Source of the DNA: a virus
Direction: 5' to 3' (one strand)
IMG/VR virus record: IMGVR_UViG_3300013126_000275
Coordinates: 1 to 22,206 of that record
DNA: 22,206 nt
The notes under the pieces were generated by a model that saw nothing but the letters and a program-made list of their open reading frames with translations, made no database searches and was not told the origin of the DNA. Below, in pieces: positions 1-9,947 of the stretch. A program made the translations under genes and the position numbers. Every line of letters begins with the position of its first letter. Within the stretch, counting starts at the first letter, position 1.

Positions 1-3000
1 ATAGTAACTTCTCCAGGAAATGGAGCAATACTTGAGTCATCTATTAGAAATTTAACATTGAATAATCACTTTAGATTTGGAAATGAAATATTAATTCAAG
101 GAAAAGAAAATTTACAATATGGAATAGTTGGTTATTCTACAGAAATTGGTAATAAAATTAAAACCGACGATGGATCTCAACATTCTCCTATTGTTGGGTG
201 GGCTTATGATGGAAATCCAATATATGGACCATATTCTTTTTCTGATCCAGAAAACGTAAATTCTTCTTTAAAGATATTGGAATCTGGTTATAATTTGGAT
301 ATTAATTCTGTTTTAGATAGACCCATTGGATTTTTACCTGGATTTTTTGTTGAAGATTATAAATTTGATGCCTCAGGCGATTTAGATATTCATAATGGAC
401 GTTACTGCAAAACCCCAGATTTTCCAAAAGGAGTTTATGCTTATTTTTGTGGTATTAAAACAGATCTTTCAACCTCAAATTTAGTATCAAATTTTCCATA
501 CTTTATTGGTAATTCATTTAAATCTAAATTTGATATACAAAATAAATTATTAGATCAAAACTTTGATTTTAATTCTTCTAGATTAATTAGAAATACTTTC
601 CCATATAATTTGAACAAAAATTATGCGGATAATGAATTTTTAACAGAGTCATATGAAATTAGCAATCAGATAACAAAAGTAGATTCTATTTCTAAAGGAT
701 CGGTGGATTCGTTTACTGTAGTTGAATCAGGTAAAAATTATAAAGTTGGCGATGTTGTTAATTTTAATAGTGATGGAGAAGGTGGAGGGTTAACAGTTTC
801 CGTTTCATCTTTAGTTGGCAATGAAATAACTAATTTATCAACTACAATTGAAACATATGAAAGTTCTGTAATTAGTTGGAAAAACCAAAATGAGATTGAG
901 ATAAAAATAGATCCATATCACAATTTAAAAGATAGTGATAATATTATTCTTTCTGGATTGTCAACAAATATATCAAGATTAGCAGGTAATTATAAAATTG
1001 AAGTAAAAACGGAAACCAATTTTATAATTTCTCAAATACCAGCAAATTCTTTCACTGGAGTAGTTACTGATATTTACTTGAATAAAAACTTTGAAAATAT
1101 TTCTATCGGATCAACTTTAGGAATTGGTACAGAAACTTTATCCGTTTTAAATATTTTTGAAAATGAAAAAGTACTAAGGGTCAAGAGAGGAATATCTGGA
1201 GTAGCACACACCATATCATCCAAAGTTATTGCTTCTCCAAATAGTTTTATTATAACAAAATCTTTAAATTATTTTGAATCGCAACCAAATGAAAAGGTTT
1301 ATTTTAACCCAAATAACTGTGTTGGTGTTGGTACAACTTCAGGAATAGGAGTAGGTGTTAATTTTACAATTGGTGAAATTACAAATACTATTTCAGTCCC
1401 AACTCAAAGCATCTATTTACCAAATCACCCATTTAAAACAAATCAAAGAATACTTTTATATAAACAAAATTCATCCTCTCCTATTTTAGTATCTAAAACT
1501 TCTGGTGGATCATCTTTTAATCTTCCATCAAGTGGTAACTTTGAAGCATTATACGTTATTAACAAGTCAAAAGATTTTATAGGATTAGTAACTTCAGTTG
1601 GATTGACAACAAGTAGTGATGGATTATTCTTCCTTAATAACGGAAGTAACGACTATGAATATTATTTTGAAACAAATTATAAACAGATTACATGTAAAGT
1701 TGAAAAATTAAATTGTACTGTTTCAGTTTCAACTGATCACCAATTAAAAACCGGAGATAACATCAAACTTAATGTTTTACCATCTACCACTGTTGGCATA
1801 GGAACTTCTGCGTTCATTAAGGTAAAATACAATAATTTAATTGATAAACTATTGGTGAATACGGTTGGATTTGGATCAAATTCTGTGATTACCGCAAACA
1901 ATAAAATTAATATTCAAAATCATGGGTATAAAACTGGAGATAAAATATTCTATAATTCTTTAGATCTTATATCTTCTGGATTAAACACAGGTTCATATTT
2001 TATTCATCGTATAGATGATTCTAGTTTCCAACTATGTGAAACTTATTATGATGCGTTTTCTAATCCACCTTCTACAGTTAGTATAGGTGGAACTGGCGGA
2101 TTATATCAAGAAATTAGTTTAATTAATCCTAAAATTGATTCTATAAGAGGTAATAATTTAAAATTCGATCTCTCTGACACATCTTTAGTTGGTTATGAGT
2201 TTAATATTTACGAAGATTTTAATTTTAGAAATAAAGTTGTTTCAATTGGAAATACAACAGCGTTTTCAATTAATAGAATTGGAAATATTGGAATATCAAC
2301 CAATGCTTCTTTAACTATTACATATAATTCTAGTATACCTTCAAAATTATACTACAATATTGAGAAGAGTGGATTTATTAGTACTTCAGATACTGAAGTA
2401 AAAAATTATTCAGAAATTTCTTTCATTGACAGTAAATATAACAATAATTATAGTGTTATTGGATCTGGAACAACTACATTTATTATTTCATTATTGAGAA
2501 AACCAGAAGTAACTGAATACAATCCTTCACTATGTAATATCTTAGAATATACAACAACTTCTAAAAATGCTAAAGGTGGTATTAAAACACTAAAACTTTT
2601 ATCTGGCGGTTCTAATTATAAAAAAATTCCATCGTTTAAAGATATTACAACAGATGATGGAGAAAACGCAGTAATTTTAGCAAATTCTAAAACAATTGGT
2701 AGAATAAAAAATACCACTATACTTGATCAGGGATTTGAATATCAATCAGATAAGACATTAAATCCAGAAGCTTATATTTCTCCACAAATTAAATTAATCA
2801 ATTCCTCAGAAATTGTTAATGTTACTATTTTAGATGGTGGAAAAAATTACATATCACCCCCAGATATAATCGTTGTTGATGGTATTTCCAGAAATAAAGT
2901 AGATTCAGGTCTTTTATCATCACAGTTATCATCTAATAGTATTAGATCAGTAGAAGTTGTTAGAAAACCGAAAGGATTATCTTATTCTAATAATGAAATT

Positions 3001-6000
3001 TACGCTGTTAATAATACAAATGGTGTTGGTATTAATACTGTTATATCTTCAACTTCAGGAATAATAACATGTTATTTAATGACGCCAATCCTTGGATATT
3101 CGACCCCACCCTTTACTGTTGGTGATCAAATATATGTTGAAGGAATTGAAAATAAGGATTCTACCGGAACCGGATTTAATTCTCAAGATTGTGGATATAA
3201 ATTTTTTACAGTCACTAATTTCCAAAATACTAATCCAGCTATTTTAGAATTTAGTGTATCTGGATTTACAACTAATCCTGGTATAGCTAAAACTTCACAA
3301 TCTGCTTATGCTTCAATTATAAAATATGAAAATTATCCAAAATTTAAAGTTGAAACTTCATATTCAAAATTTAATATAGGTGAATTCTTACTAACAAAAA
3401 ATAATAGTCAAGATCAATATCAGCAAAGAGATTTAAAAATAACAGAATCTGGAGATGATTATATTAAAGTTGTTGGGACATATGAATTATCACAAAATGA
3501 ATTTATTCTTGGTCAATTATCCGGTTCTTTAGCAAAAATAGATAGTATTTTACCAAATTTTGGTCAATTTTCTATTAGATATGCTTTAAATAAAGACTAT
3601 CAATGGTCTAATGACGTTGGAAAATTAAATGTAGATTATCAAGTTCTTCCTGATAATGATTACTATCAAAATTTATCTTATACAGTTAAAAGTCCAATAA
3701 CTTATGAAGTTTTATCAAATCCCGTTAATAGGTTAGTACATGCTGCTGGATTAAAGAATTTTGCGGATACTGAAATAAAGACAATAACAAATGTTGGATA
3801 TTCAAATACTTCTAGCGATACAACTACTGTTGTTAGAGATATTTTAGATGAAAAGAGAGTAGATACTGTTAATTTTTATGATAATGTTTTGGATATTGAT
3901 ACAAATTCAACAAATAACACCACTAGATCTAAATTTTTAAAATTACAAAGTAAAGCTCTATCAGATTATATTGAGTGTAGAACCAATCAGGTTTTAAGGA
4001 TTGACAATTTTAGTAATCAATTTAGAAATAAAAATAATGTAACTGAAGGGTATGTGAATATTCTTGGGTATGATAACCAATTTTCAGAATTTTTAATTCA
4101 AACAAAAAATGATTCTGGAGATGAAATACAACTCACAGAATTATTGGTATTAAATGATTCTGATAATTCAGTTACTATTCAAAAATCATCTCTAAGTAAT
4201 ACAACTGAAGAATTGGGAGATATATCTTCATTTTTAGACTCTTTTGGAAATCTTTACTTAAGATTTACACCTAAAGATGAATTTGATACTGACTACGATA
4301 TTAAAGTATTAAGTTCCGAGTTTAATTCTACGATTAATGGAATAGGAACTCAAAGTATAGGGTTTAGTAATTTGATAGGAGTAACTAAAAATGTTGGTAT
4401 TGGATCTACAGAAATACTAATAGGTATATCAACGTCTTCAGTAACTTCAATATGTGGATATTTTCATATTTACAATCAAGTATCTAAAGAATCTGATTTT
4501 GTTGAAATGGAAATTGATCATGATGGTGAGAATGTTTATATTTCTGAATTCTATACAAATAATGGACAGGGATTTGTTGGTGGATCTATTGGAACATTTG
4601 GGGTTAATATTAACAGTGGCATTTTATCTTTAGATTATTCAAATAATTCAAATAATTTAATTTTAGTTAGAGGAAATATTACTAGTTTTGGATCTACTTC
4701 TATTGGTATTGGAACATATAGATTTAAAACTAACAGTCAATTGGATGGATCTGAAAGAAGTTTAAAAATTGAGTCAAATTATTCATCACAAAGTTCTATA
4801 GGGACTGTTTTTTCATTAGATAAGAGTTTAATATCATCTATCAAATCCTTAGTAAGAGTTTCTTATGGAAAAACAACCTCATTACATCAAGTAATGATGA
4901 TTCATGATGGTTCAGACATTTATGTTTCACAATATCCGTTTATTTCTGTAGGAAGTACTGGTGGATGTGGAATATTTTCAGGATCATATTCTGGATCTAA
5001 TTTAGATCTAATATTCTACCCTGATCAAGATATTACTGGAATTTACAATATTCAAAGTTTGAATAAAATATTTTACTCTGATACTGATACTCTTAATGAT
5101 CCACCAGATTTAAATTATGGATCTGTTAATCAAAAAATAGATCTTGCATTTTATAATGCTCCTAATAATAACAGGGTTAATAGATTAGATTTTAATTTGG
5201 AATCTAACCAGATTCCTATTTTTGCTAAAACTTTTGATCCATCTGACTCCGATATTTTAGATTTAGCAACAGGAATTTTTACGATAGAAAATCATTTTTT
5301 CAATACTGGTGAGAAATTAAACTACACACCAAATAGTAGTGTTATTGGATCAGGAATCACCAGTGTTAATATTGGAATAACAACTGTGTTACCATCAACA
5401 GTTTATGCCATTAAATTAAATAATAATCAATTTAAATTATCTACATCTTCTCAAAATGCTTATTCTGGAATTGGAGTAACATTTACCTCGTATGGATTGG
5501 GTAATCTACACCAATTAGAAATGACAAAAAGGTTGGAGAAATCAATAATTTCGATCGATGGTGTTATTCAATATCCAATTAGATATACGCCGTTATCGTA
5601 TAGTTTATCAGGCAACGGAGGACAAATTGGATTTGGAAACACTTATATCTCTGTTACTGGAATATCTTCCATTAAACCGACTGATATTATAAAAATTGAT
5701 GAAGAATATGTTAAAGTTGTTGCTGTAGGATTTGGAACAACATCTAGTGGTCCAATTGATAATGTTGGTATAACAACATTAATTCAAGTTGAAAGAGGTT
5801 TTGTTGGTAGTATAGCAACATCACATTTGGATTTGTCTCCTTTTAGAGTTTATAGAGGATCTTACAATATTAGCGGCAGCAAAATATTTTTCACTGAGCC
5901 ACCAAAAGGAGGATCTGATAATAATATTGATCCTAGTAATCTTCAAGAAGTATTTTCTTCGTTTAATGGAAGAGTATTTTTACAAAAAGACTATACAAAC

Positions 6001-8373
6001 AATGTAATTTATGATGATATTTCTGATAAATTTACTGGAATTGGACAAACATATACATTAACAGTTTCTGGAATTAACACTACAGGTATAGAAACCGGAA
6101 GTGGTATTCTTTTAATAAATGATGTTTACCAAACACCAACTACAGAAAATAATGCAGGAAATAATTATATTTTATCACAAAGTGGGGGATCTTCTCAGTT
6201 AACATTTACTGGAATAACGTCTTCAAATGGATCTATTATTATTTCACCAATTTATGTTAATCAGAATCAACTTCCAAGAGGCGGTCAGATAATTTCTCTT
6301 GGATCTACAAATGGATTAGGATATTCTCCTTTAGTTGGAGCCGCAGTTACTCCTGTAGTCGGATCTGGTGGGTCTATTGTATCTGTTGGATTGGGAACAA
6401 CCGATATTGTTGGGTCTGGATATAGAGGTACGGTAAGTATTGCTGTCACATCTCTAACTGGCAATGGTGCCAATATTTCTGCTGTGGTTGGTGCTGGTGG
6501 GTCACTCACATTCAACATCATTAATGGCGGTTCTGGATATGCCACAACGAACACTGTTGTTCAAATACCAGATCCATCTTATAGTGATTTGCCAATAACT
6601 GGAGTTTCAAGATTAGGAATTGGATCTACTTCAGAATCTGGATTTGGATTATTGATTTCACTAGAAGTTGGAGCTAGTTCTACAACTGGAATTGGTTCAA
6701 CATTATTTGAAGTTAAATCTTTTAAAATTAATCGTCAAGGATATGGATTTAGAAATGGAGATGTATTTACTCCTGTTGGATTAGTTACTGATAAAAAATT
6801 AAATTCCCCAATAAGTAGATTTGAATTGACAGTTCTTGAAACTTTTTCAGATACATTTGCTGCGTGGCAGTTTGGTTCATTAGATTATATTGATAGTATA
6901 TCTTCTTTACAAGATGGAAATAGAAAAAGATTCCCACTTGTTTATAATGGGCAATTATTGAGTTTCCAGAAAAATACACAAAATATTGATTCAAGTTCCA
7001 TAGACCTTAATAATTTACTTTTAATATTTGTAAATGGTGTATTACAGGACCCCGGAGTTAATTATAGTTTTGATGGAGGTACAACTTTTGAATTTACAGA
7101 AGCACCAGAATCTACTGACATTATTTCAATTTACTTTTACAGAGGATCTAGGGATGTAGATTCACTTATTGTAAATGTTAACGAAAGTATAAAAAATGGT
7201 GATATTGTACAAGTTATTAAGAATAATTTAATTGAGCAAACAAAAACACAAAGTTTTAGAACTGTTGTTGGGATAAAGAGTTCTGATGTTCTTGAAACTA
7301 TGTTATATTCTAGTGATGGTATTGATGTAACCAACTATAAACCAATGAGTTGGACAAAACAAAAAGTGGATAAAATTATTTCTGGAGAAATTATTTCAAA
7401 ATCTAGAGATTCAATAGAAACTCAAATTTATCCAACATCTAAAGTTATTAAGAATATTTCATCATCAGACACTCAAATATTTGTTGATGATGCTTACTTC
7501 TTCAACTATGAAGAAAATGAATCCGCAATAGTTATTTCTTCTTTTGACGCTTTAGTTTTGGATATCAACGATCCTGTTTCTGCTGCTGTAACTGCGGTCG
7601 TTTCTGCCGCTGGAACTATTCAATCATTAAATATCGTCAATGTCGGTTCTGGTTACACAGGAGCTTCTATAGAAGTTAAGATAGCACCACCAAAACATAT
7701 CGGAATAGGTATAGGGACAACAGCAACGGCAAATATTTCTATTATCAATGGGTCTTTATCAAATTCAATTATTATCAATAATCCTGGATTTGGTTATTCT
7801 ATAACAAATCAACCAAAAGTTATTGTTCCAGTTCCATCACCAACTTACGAAAACATTTTGGACATCACAACAGTTGAAGGATTTTCTGGAATTATTACTG
7901 GAATTACAACAACTACAGGAACTAGTGGAAATCCTTTAGCACTTAAGTTTTTCTTAAGAGCTCCTTCTTTTGTCGGTCTATCTGTAAATTATCCAATATG
8001 TATTGTAGATACGAAAGTTGGAAATGGAGTTACTTCAATAGATACAAATAATGCTTCAGTAGTTGGCATAGGAACATCATTCTTGGATAATATCTACTAT
8101 ATTCATAGTATAGTTACATCTGGAAATAATGCTGAAATTGTGTCCAATATTAAATCAAATAGTTCAGTTGTTGGCATAGCAACAACAGGAAGTACAACTT
8201 TACCTTTAGGAAGATTCTCTTGGGGTCGTTTTTCGGGAATTACTAGATCATCTTCACCAGTATCTATTGGTGTAACTGGTTTAAAAATTGATTCAGGTCT
8301 CACAACATTTCCAACCATTCAAAGGAGAGGATATGGATTGAGAGATACTGGGTCCTTAAGAAAAGATCTATAA
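1..8373 (+). CDS. Giant YHYH-domain virion structural protein, 5' end missing (T4 gene 7 position)
   Basis: The frame is open from base 1, so the gene begins before the window; the TTG at 58 is internal, because the codons ahead of it are in the same frame with no stop. At least 2,790 residues are visible. A YHYH-type domain lies near the left edge: GWAYDGNPIYGP (about 196-231) and, further on, HNGRYC..P and YAYF (about 391-447). After it come many beta-rich modules: SGGxxY repeats (700-850, 2580-2890, 6340-6590, 7580-7840), NHGxxTGDxI modules (890-2060, 5284-5470), three HDG-type repeats (4081-5080) and three 'NGVLQDP' modules (5542-7155). The C-terminus (GRFSWGRFSG, TFPTIQRRG) resembles the end of large virion proteins of marine T4-like phages. 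It directly precedes gp8, as gene 7 does in T4, so a peripheral baseplate role is likely by position. I see no clear similarity to T4 gp7 itself, and no enzymatic function should be read from the YHYH motif. Confidence 0.85.
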   Translation: MVTSPGNGAILESSIRNLTLNNHFRFGNEILIQGKENLQYGIVGYSTEIGNKIKTDDGSQHSPIVGWAYDGNPIYGPYSFSDPENVNSSLKILESGYNLDINSVLDRPIGFLPGFFVEDYKFDASGDLDIHNGRYCKTPDFPKGVYAYFCGIKTDLSTSNLVSNFPYFIGNSFKSKFDIQNKLLDQNFDFNSSRLIRNTFPYNLNKNYADNEFLTESYEISNQITKVDSISKGSVDSFTVVESGKNYKVGDVVNFNSDGEGGGLTVSVSSLVGNEITNLSTTIETYESSVISWKNQNEIEIKIDPYHNLKDSDNIILSGLSTNISRLAGNYKIEVKTETNFIISQIPANSFTGVVTDIYLNKNFENISIGSTLGIGTETLSVLNIFENEKVLRVKRGISGVAHTISSKVIASPNSFIITKSLNYFESQPNEKVYFNPNNCVGVGTTSGIGVGVNFTIGEITNTISVPTQSIYLPNHPFKTNQRILLYKQNSSSPILVSKTSGGSSFNLPSSGNFEALYVINKSKDFIGLVTSVGLTTSSDGLFFLNNGSNDYEYYFETNYKQITCKVEKLNCTVSVSTDHQLKTGDNIKLNVLPSTTVGIGTSAFIKVKYNNLIDKLLVNTVGFGSNSVITANNKINIQNHGYKTGDKIFYNSLDLISSGLNTGSYFIHRIDDSSFQLCETYYDAFSNPPSTVSIGGTGGLYQEISLINPKIDSIRGNNLKFDLSDTSLVGYEFNIYEDFNFRNKVVSIGNTTAFSINRIGNIGISTNASLTITYNSSIPSKLYYNIEKSGFISTSDTEVKNYSEISFIDSKYNNNYSVIGSGTTTFIISLLRKPEVTEYNPSLCNILEYTTTSKNAKGGIKTLKLLSGGSNYKKIPSFKDITTDDGENAVILANSKTIGRIKNTTILDQGFEYQSDKTLNPEAYISPQIKLINSSEIVNVTILDGGKNYISPPDIIVVDGISRNKVDSGLLSSQLSSNSIRSVEVVRKPKGLSYSNNEIYAVNNTNGVGINTVISSTSGIITCYLMTPILGYSTPPFTVGDQIYVEGIENKDSTGTGFNSQDCGYKFFTVTNFQNTNPAILEFSVSGFTTNPGIAKTSQSAYASIIKYENYPKFKVETSYSKFNIGEFLLTKNNSQDQYQQRDLKITESGDDYIKVVGTYELSQNEFILGQLSGSLAKIDSILPNFGQFSIRYALNKDYQWSNDVGKLNVDYQVLPDNDYYQNLSYTVKSPITYEVLSNPVNRLVHAAGLKNFADTEIKTITNVGYSNTSSDTTTVVRDILDEKRVDTVNFYDNVLDIDTNSTNNTTRSKFLKLQSKALSDYIECRTNQVLRIDNFSNQFRNKNNVTEGYVNILGYDNQFSEFLIQTKNDSGDEIQLTELLVLNDSDNSVTIQKSSLSNTTEELGDISSFLDSFGNLYLRFTPKDEFDTDYDIKVLSSEFNSTINGIGTQSIGFSNLIGVTKNVGIGSTEILIGISTSSVTSICGYFHIYNQVSKESDFVEMEIDHDGENVYISEFYTNNGQGFVGGSIGTFGVNINSGILSLDYSNNSNNLILVRGNITSFGSTSIGIGTYRFKTNSQLDGSERSLKIESNYSSQSSIGTVFSLDKSLISSIKSLVRVSYGKTTSLHQVMMIHDGSDIYVSQYPFISVGSTGGCGIFSGSYSGSNLDLIFYPDQDITGIYNIQSLNKIFYSDTDTLNDPPDLNYGSVNQKIDLAFYNAPNNNRVNRLDFNLESNQIPIFAKTFDPSDSDILDLATGIFTIENHFFNTGEKLNYTPNSSVIGSGITSVNIGITTVLPSTVYAIKLNNNQFKLSTSSQNAYSGIGVTFTSYGLGNLHQLEMTKRLEKSIISIDGVIQYPIRYTPLSYSLSGNGGQIGFGNTYISVTGISSIKPTDIIKIDEEYVKVVAVGFGTTSSGPIDNVGITTLIQVERGFVGSIATSHLDLSPFRVYRGSYNISGSKIFFTEPPKGGSDNNIDPSNLQEVFSSFNGRVFLQKDYTNNVIYDDISDKFTGIGQTYTLTVSGINTTGIETGSGILLINDVYQTPTTENNAGNNYILSQSGGSSQLTFTGITSSNGSIIISPIYVNQNQLPRGGQIISLGSTNGLGYSPLVGAAVTPVVGSGGSIVSVGLGTTDIVGSGYRGTVSIAVTSLTGNGANISAVVGAGGSLTFNIINGGSGYATTNTVVQIPDPSYSDLPITGVSRLGIGSTSESGFGLLISLEVGASSTTGIGSTLFEVKSFKINRQGYGFRNGDVFTPVGLVTDKKLNSPISRFELTVLETFSDTFAAWQFGSLDYIDSISSLQDGNRKRFPLVYNGQLLSFQKNTQNIDSSSIDLNNLLLIFVNGVLQDPGVNYSFDGGTTFEFTEAPESTDIISIYFYRGSRDVDSLIVNVNESIKNGDIVQVIKNNLIEQTKTQSFRTVVGIKSSDVLETMLYSSDGIDVTNYKPMSWTKQKVDKIISGEIISKSRDSIETQIYPTSKVIKNISSSDTQIFVDDAYFFNYEENESAIVISSFDALVLDINDPVSAAVTAVVSAAGTIQSLNIVNVGSGYTGASIEVKIAPPKHIGIGIGTTATANISIINGSLSNSIIINNPGFGYSITNQPKVIVPVPSPTYENILDITTVEGFSGIITGITTTTGTSGNPLALKFFLRAPSFVGLSVNYPICIVDTKVGNGVTSIDTNNASVVGIGTSFLDNIYYIHSIVTSGNNAEIVSNIKSNSSVVGIATTGSTTLPLGRFSWGRFSGITRSSSPVSIGVTGLKIDSGLTTFPTIQRRGYGLRDTGSLRKDL
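4081..5080 (+). repeat. Three tandem protein-level repeats of an 'HDG' beta domain inside the giant protein
   Basis: Three consecutive units share a pattern of about 60-80 residues: a strand ending in xxHDGxxxYxSE, a spacer ending in GxF, then a strand ending in LxFxP or an equivalent. Unit 1 (about 4081-4325) is the most divergent, with LTELLVLND and LYLRFTPKD. Unit 2 (about 4495-4685) has MEIDHDGENVYISEF. Unit 3 (about 4885-5080) has MMIHDGSDIYVSQY and LDLIFYPDQD. The likeness is at protein level only; the DNA has diverged. Such units are common in giant virion proteins of marine T4-like phages and probably form stacked beta domains. That structural reading is an inference. Confidence 0.6.
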
Positions 8374-8376
8374 ATA
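8368..8376 (+). promoter_or_regulatory. T4-type late promoter element CTATAAATA before gp8
   Basis: An exact TATAAATA (8369-8376) overlaps the TAA stop of the upstream giant gene (8371-8373) and lies 18 bp before the gp8 ATG. This octamer is the T4 late promoter -10 element, recognised by the gp55 sigma-like factor with gp33 and the sliding clamp. It would give a leader of only about a dozen bases. No strong Shine-Dalgarno sequence is visible before gp8, which fits a very short leader. AT-rich DNA can produce the octamer by chance, but the position at a gene boundary supports function. Confidence 0.65.
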
Positions 8377-8394
8377 TAGAAAAAAGCTATTACG

Positions 8395-9945
8395 ATGGCG
8401 GCAATTGTAACAGACCAATTTAGAATTTTAAATACGAGCAATTTTTTAGACTCGATTGATAATACTTCAAATTCTTATTACGTGTTTTTAAGTCTACCAA
8501 ATCCAAGCATTGTTGGATTTGGTAGAACTACTTCTTGGGACAGTAATACACCATATCCAACCGATGATATCAATTATTTGAATCATGTTGGTCAAACTAT
8601 GATATTTGGTAAAAAAGTAACATCGATAAATGCAAAAAGACTCATAAGAAGAATTGATTGGGCTAGAGGGACAAAATATGAAATGTTTAGACATGATTAT
8701 AGTTCTTCTAATCTTTCTCCAATAACGCAATCTACAAGATTATATGATTCTAATTATTATGTTATGAATAGCGATTATAAAGTTTATATTTGTATTGATA
8801 ATGGATCCTCAGGAATTAATACCACTGGCAATGCTTCACAAGATGAACCACTATTCACCGATTTAGAACCATCAAGAGCTGGTGAAAGTGGAGATGGATA
8901 TCTATGGAAATACTTATTTACAGTTAATCCAACCGATATCATAAAATTTGATTCAACAGAATATATTTCTTTGCCAAATAATTGGCAAAATTCAACAGAT
9001 TCCCAAATTGTTTCCATTAGAGATAATGGAAATTCAGAATTATATGAGAATCAAATTAAAAAAGTTTATATAAAAAATCAAGGATCAAATTACTCTGGAG
9101 GTCTTGGACAAGAAGTTGATATTATTGGAGATGGAACTGGTGGTAAAGTTATAGTTGATGTTGTAAATGGAAAAATTACAAATACAACAGTTTCATCTGG
9201 TGGTAAGGGTTATACGTATGGAATGGTTGATTTAGGATCAATAAATCAAAATTCTGCGGGAACTTATGCACATCTGATTCCAATAATTCCACCATCTAAA
9301 GGTCATGGTTATGACATTTATAAAGAGTTAGGATCTGATAAAATTCTTTTATATGCTAGATTTGATGACTCTACCAAAGATTTTCCAATAGATTCTAAAT
9401 TTTCTCAAATTGGAATCATTAAAAATCCAACTTCTATGGGTTCAACTTCAATTTACAGTGAGAGTCAGTTTTCTTCTTTAGCAGCAATTAAATTTTCATC
9501 AACAGGTGGGTCATTATCAATAGGTGATAAAATAGTTCAAAGTGTATCTACAGGTCAAGCTCAAGGTTATGTAGCATCATATGATTCAGAAACAAAAGTT
9601 GTTAAATATTTTAGAGATAGAAATCTATTTTTAAATCAAACAACTTTAGACCAAACTGACTATATTGGAATTACTACCGCATCTAAAGTATTTAATTTTG
9701 AATCAACAGCAAATTCAGTTACTTCATCTGGTGGTTTTTCTGGATCAATAGATACTACATTTACAGGAATAACTACAAATCCATCAGGAACAAAACTTGT
9801 AGATTTAGGAGTACAATTTACAAATGGTTTGGCATCATCTGAAATAAATAAAGGATCAGGTGAAATAATTTACTTAGATAATCGTCCTACGATTACACGA
9901 AACTCTAGACAAAAAGAAGACGTTAAAATTATCCTGGAATTTTAA
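8395..9945 (+). CDS. gp8: Baseplate wedge subunit gp8, enlarged by two insertions
   Basis: In T4, gp8 is a wedge protein that joins gp10, gp7 and gp6 in the baseplate. The T4 gp8 framework is clear here: an N-terminal AIVTDQFR, a GRTTSW segment followed by PYPTDD (residues about 43-58), the IRRIDW segment (84-89), GDGYLWKYLF (166-175), the QIGIIKNP strand (338-345), and the C-terminal GEIIYLDNRP (489-498) with the final KIILEF. The protein has 516 residues against about 334 in T4. The excess sits in two places: residues about 222-290, a SGGxGY-type repeat, and about 355-485, which includes a GDKIVQSVSTGQAQGYV module. Both modules recur in neighbouring genes. The ATG is chosen because it starts the conserved N-terminus and follows the late promoter closely. 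The next gene starts 2 bp after the stop. Confidence 0.93.
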   Translation: MAAIVTDQFRILNTSNFLDSIDNTSNSYYVFLSLPNPSIVGFGRTTSWDSNTPYPTDDINYLNHVGQTMIFGKKVTSINAKRLIRRIDWARGTKYEMFRHDYSSSNLSPITQSTRLYDSNYYVMNSDYKVYICIDNGSSGINTTGNASQDEPLFTDLEPSRAGESGDGYLWKYLFTVNPTDIIKFDSTEYISLPNNWQNSTDSQIVSIRDNGNSELYENQIKKVYIKNQGSNYSGGLGQEVDIIGDGTGGKVIVDVVNGKITNTTVSSGGKGYTYGMVDLGSINQNSAGTYAHLIPIIPPSKGHGYDIYKELGSDKILLYARFDDSTKDFPIDSKFSQIGIIKNPTSMGSTSIYSESQFSSLAAIKFSSTGGSLSIGDKIVQSVSTGQAQGYVASYDSETKVVKYFRDRNLFLNQTTLDQTDYIGITTASKVFNFESTANSVTSSGGFSGSIDTTFTGITTNPSGTKLVDLGVQFTNGLASSEINKGSGEIIYLDNRPTITRNSRQKEDVKIILEF

Positions 9946-9947
9946 AA

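Noticed and set aside
58-60. TTG as the start of the giant gene
   Set aside because: The same frame is open to base 1 with protein-like content (SPGNGAILESSIRN), and no ribosome binding site precedes the TTG; the gene is simply cut by the window edge.
6285-6554. Reverse-strand frame of 89 codons, proline-rich
   Set aside because: It is the antisense of Gly/Ser/Thr-rich repeats of the giant protein; the composition is explained by the coding strand, and no ribosome binding site or family signature is seen.
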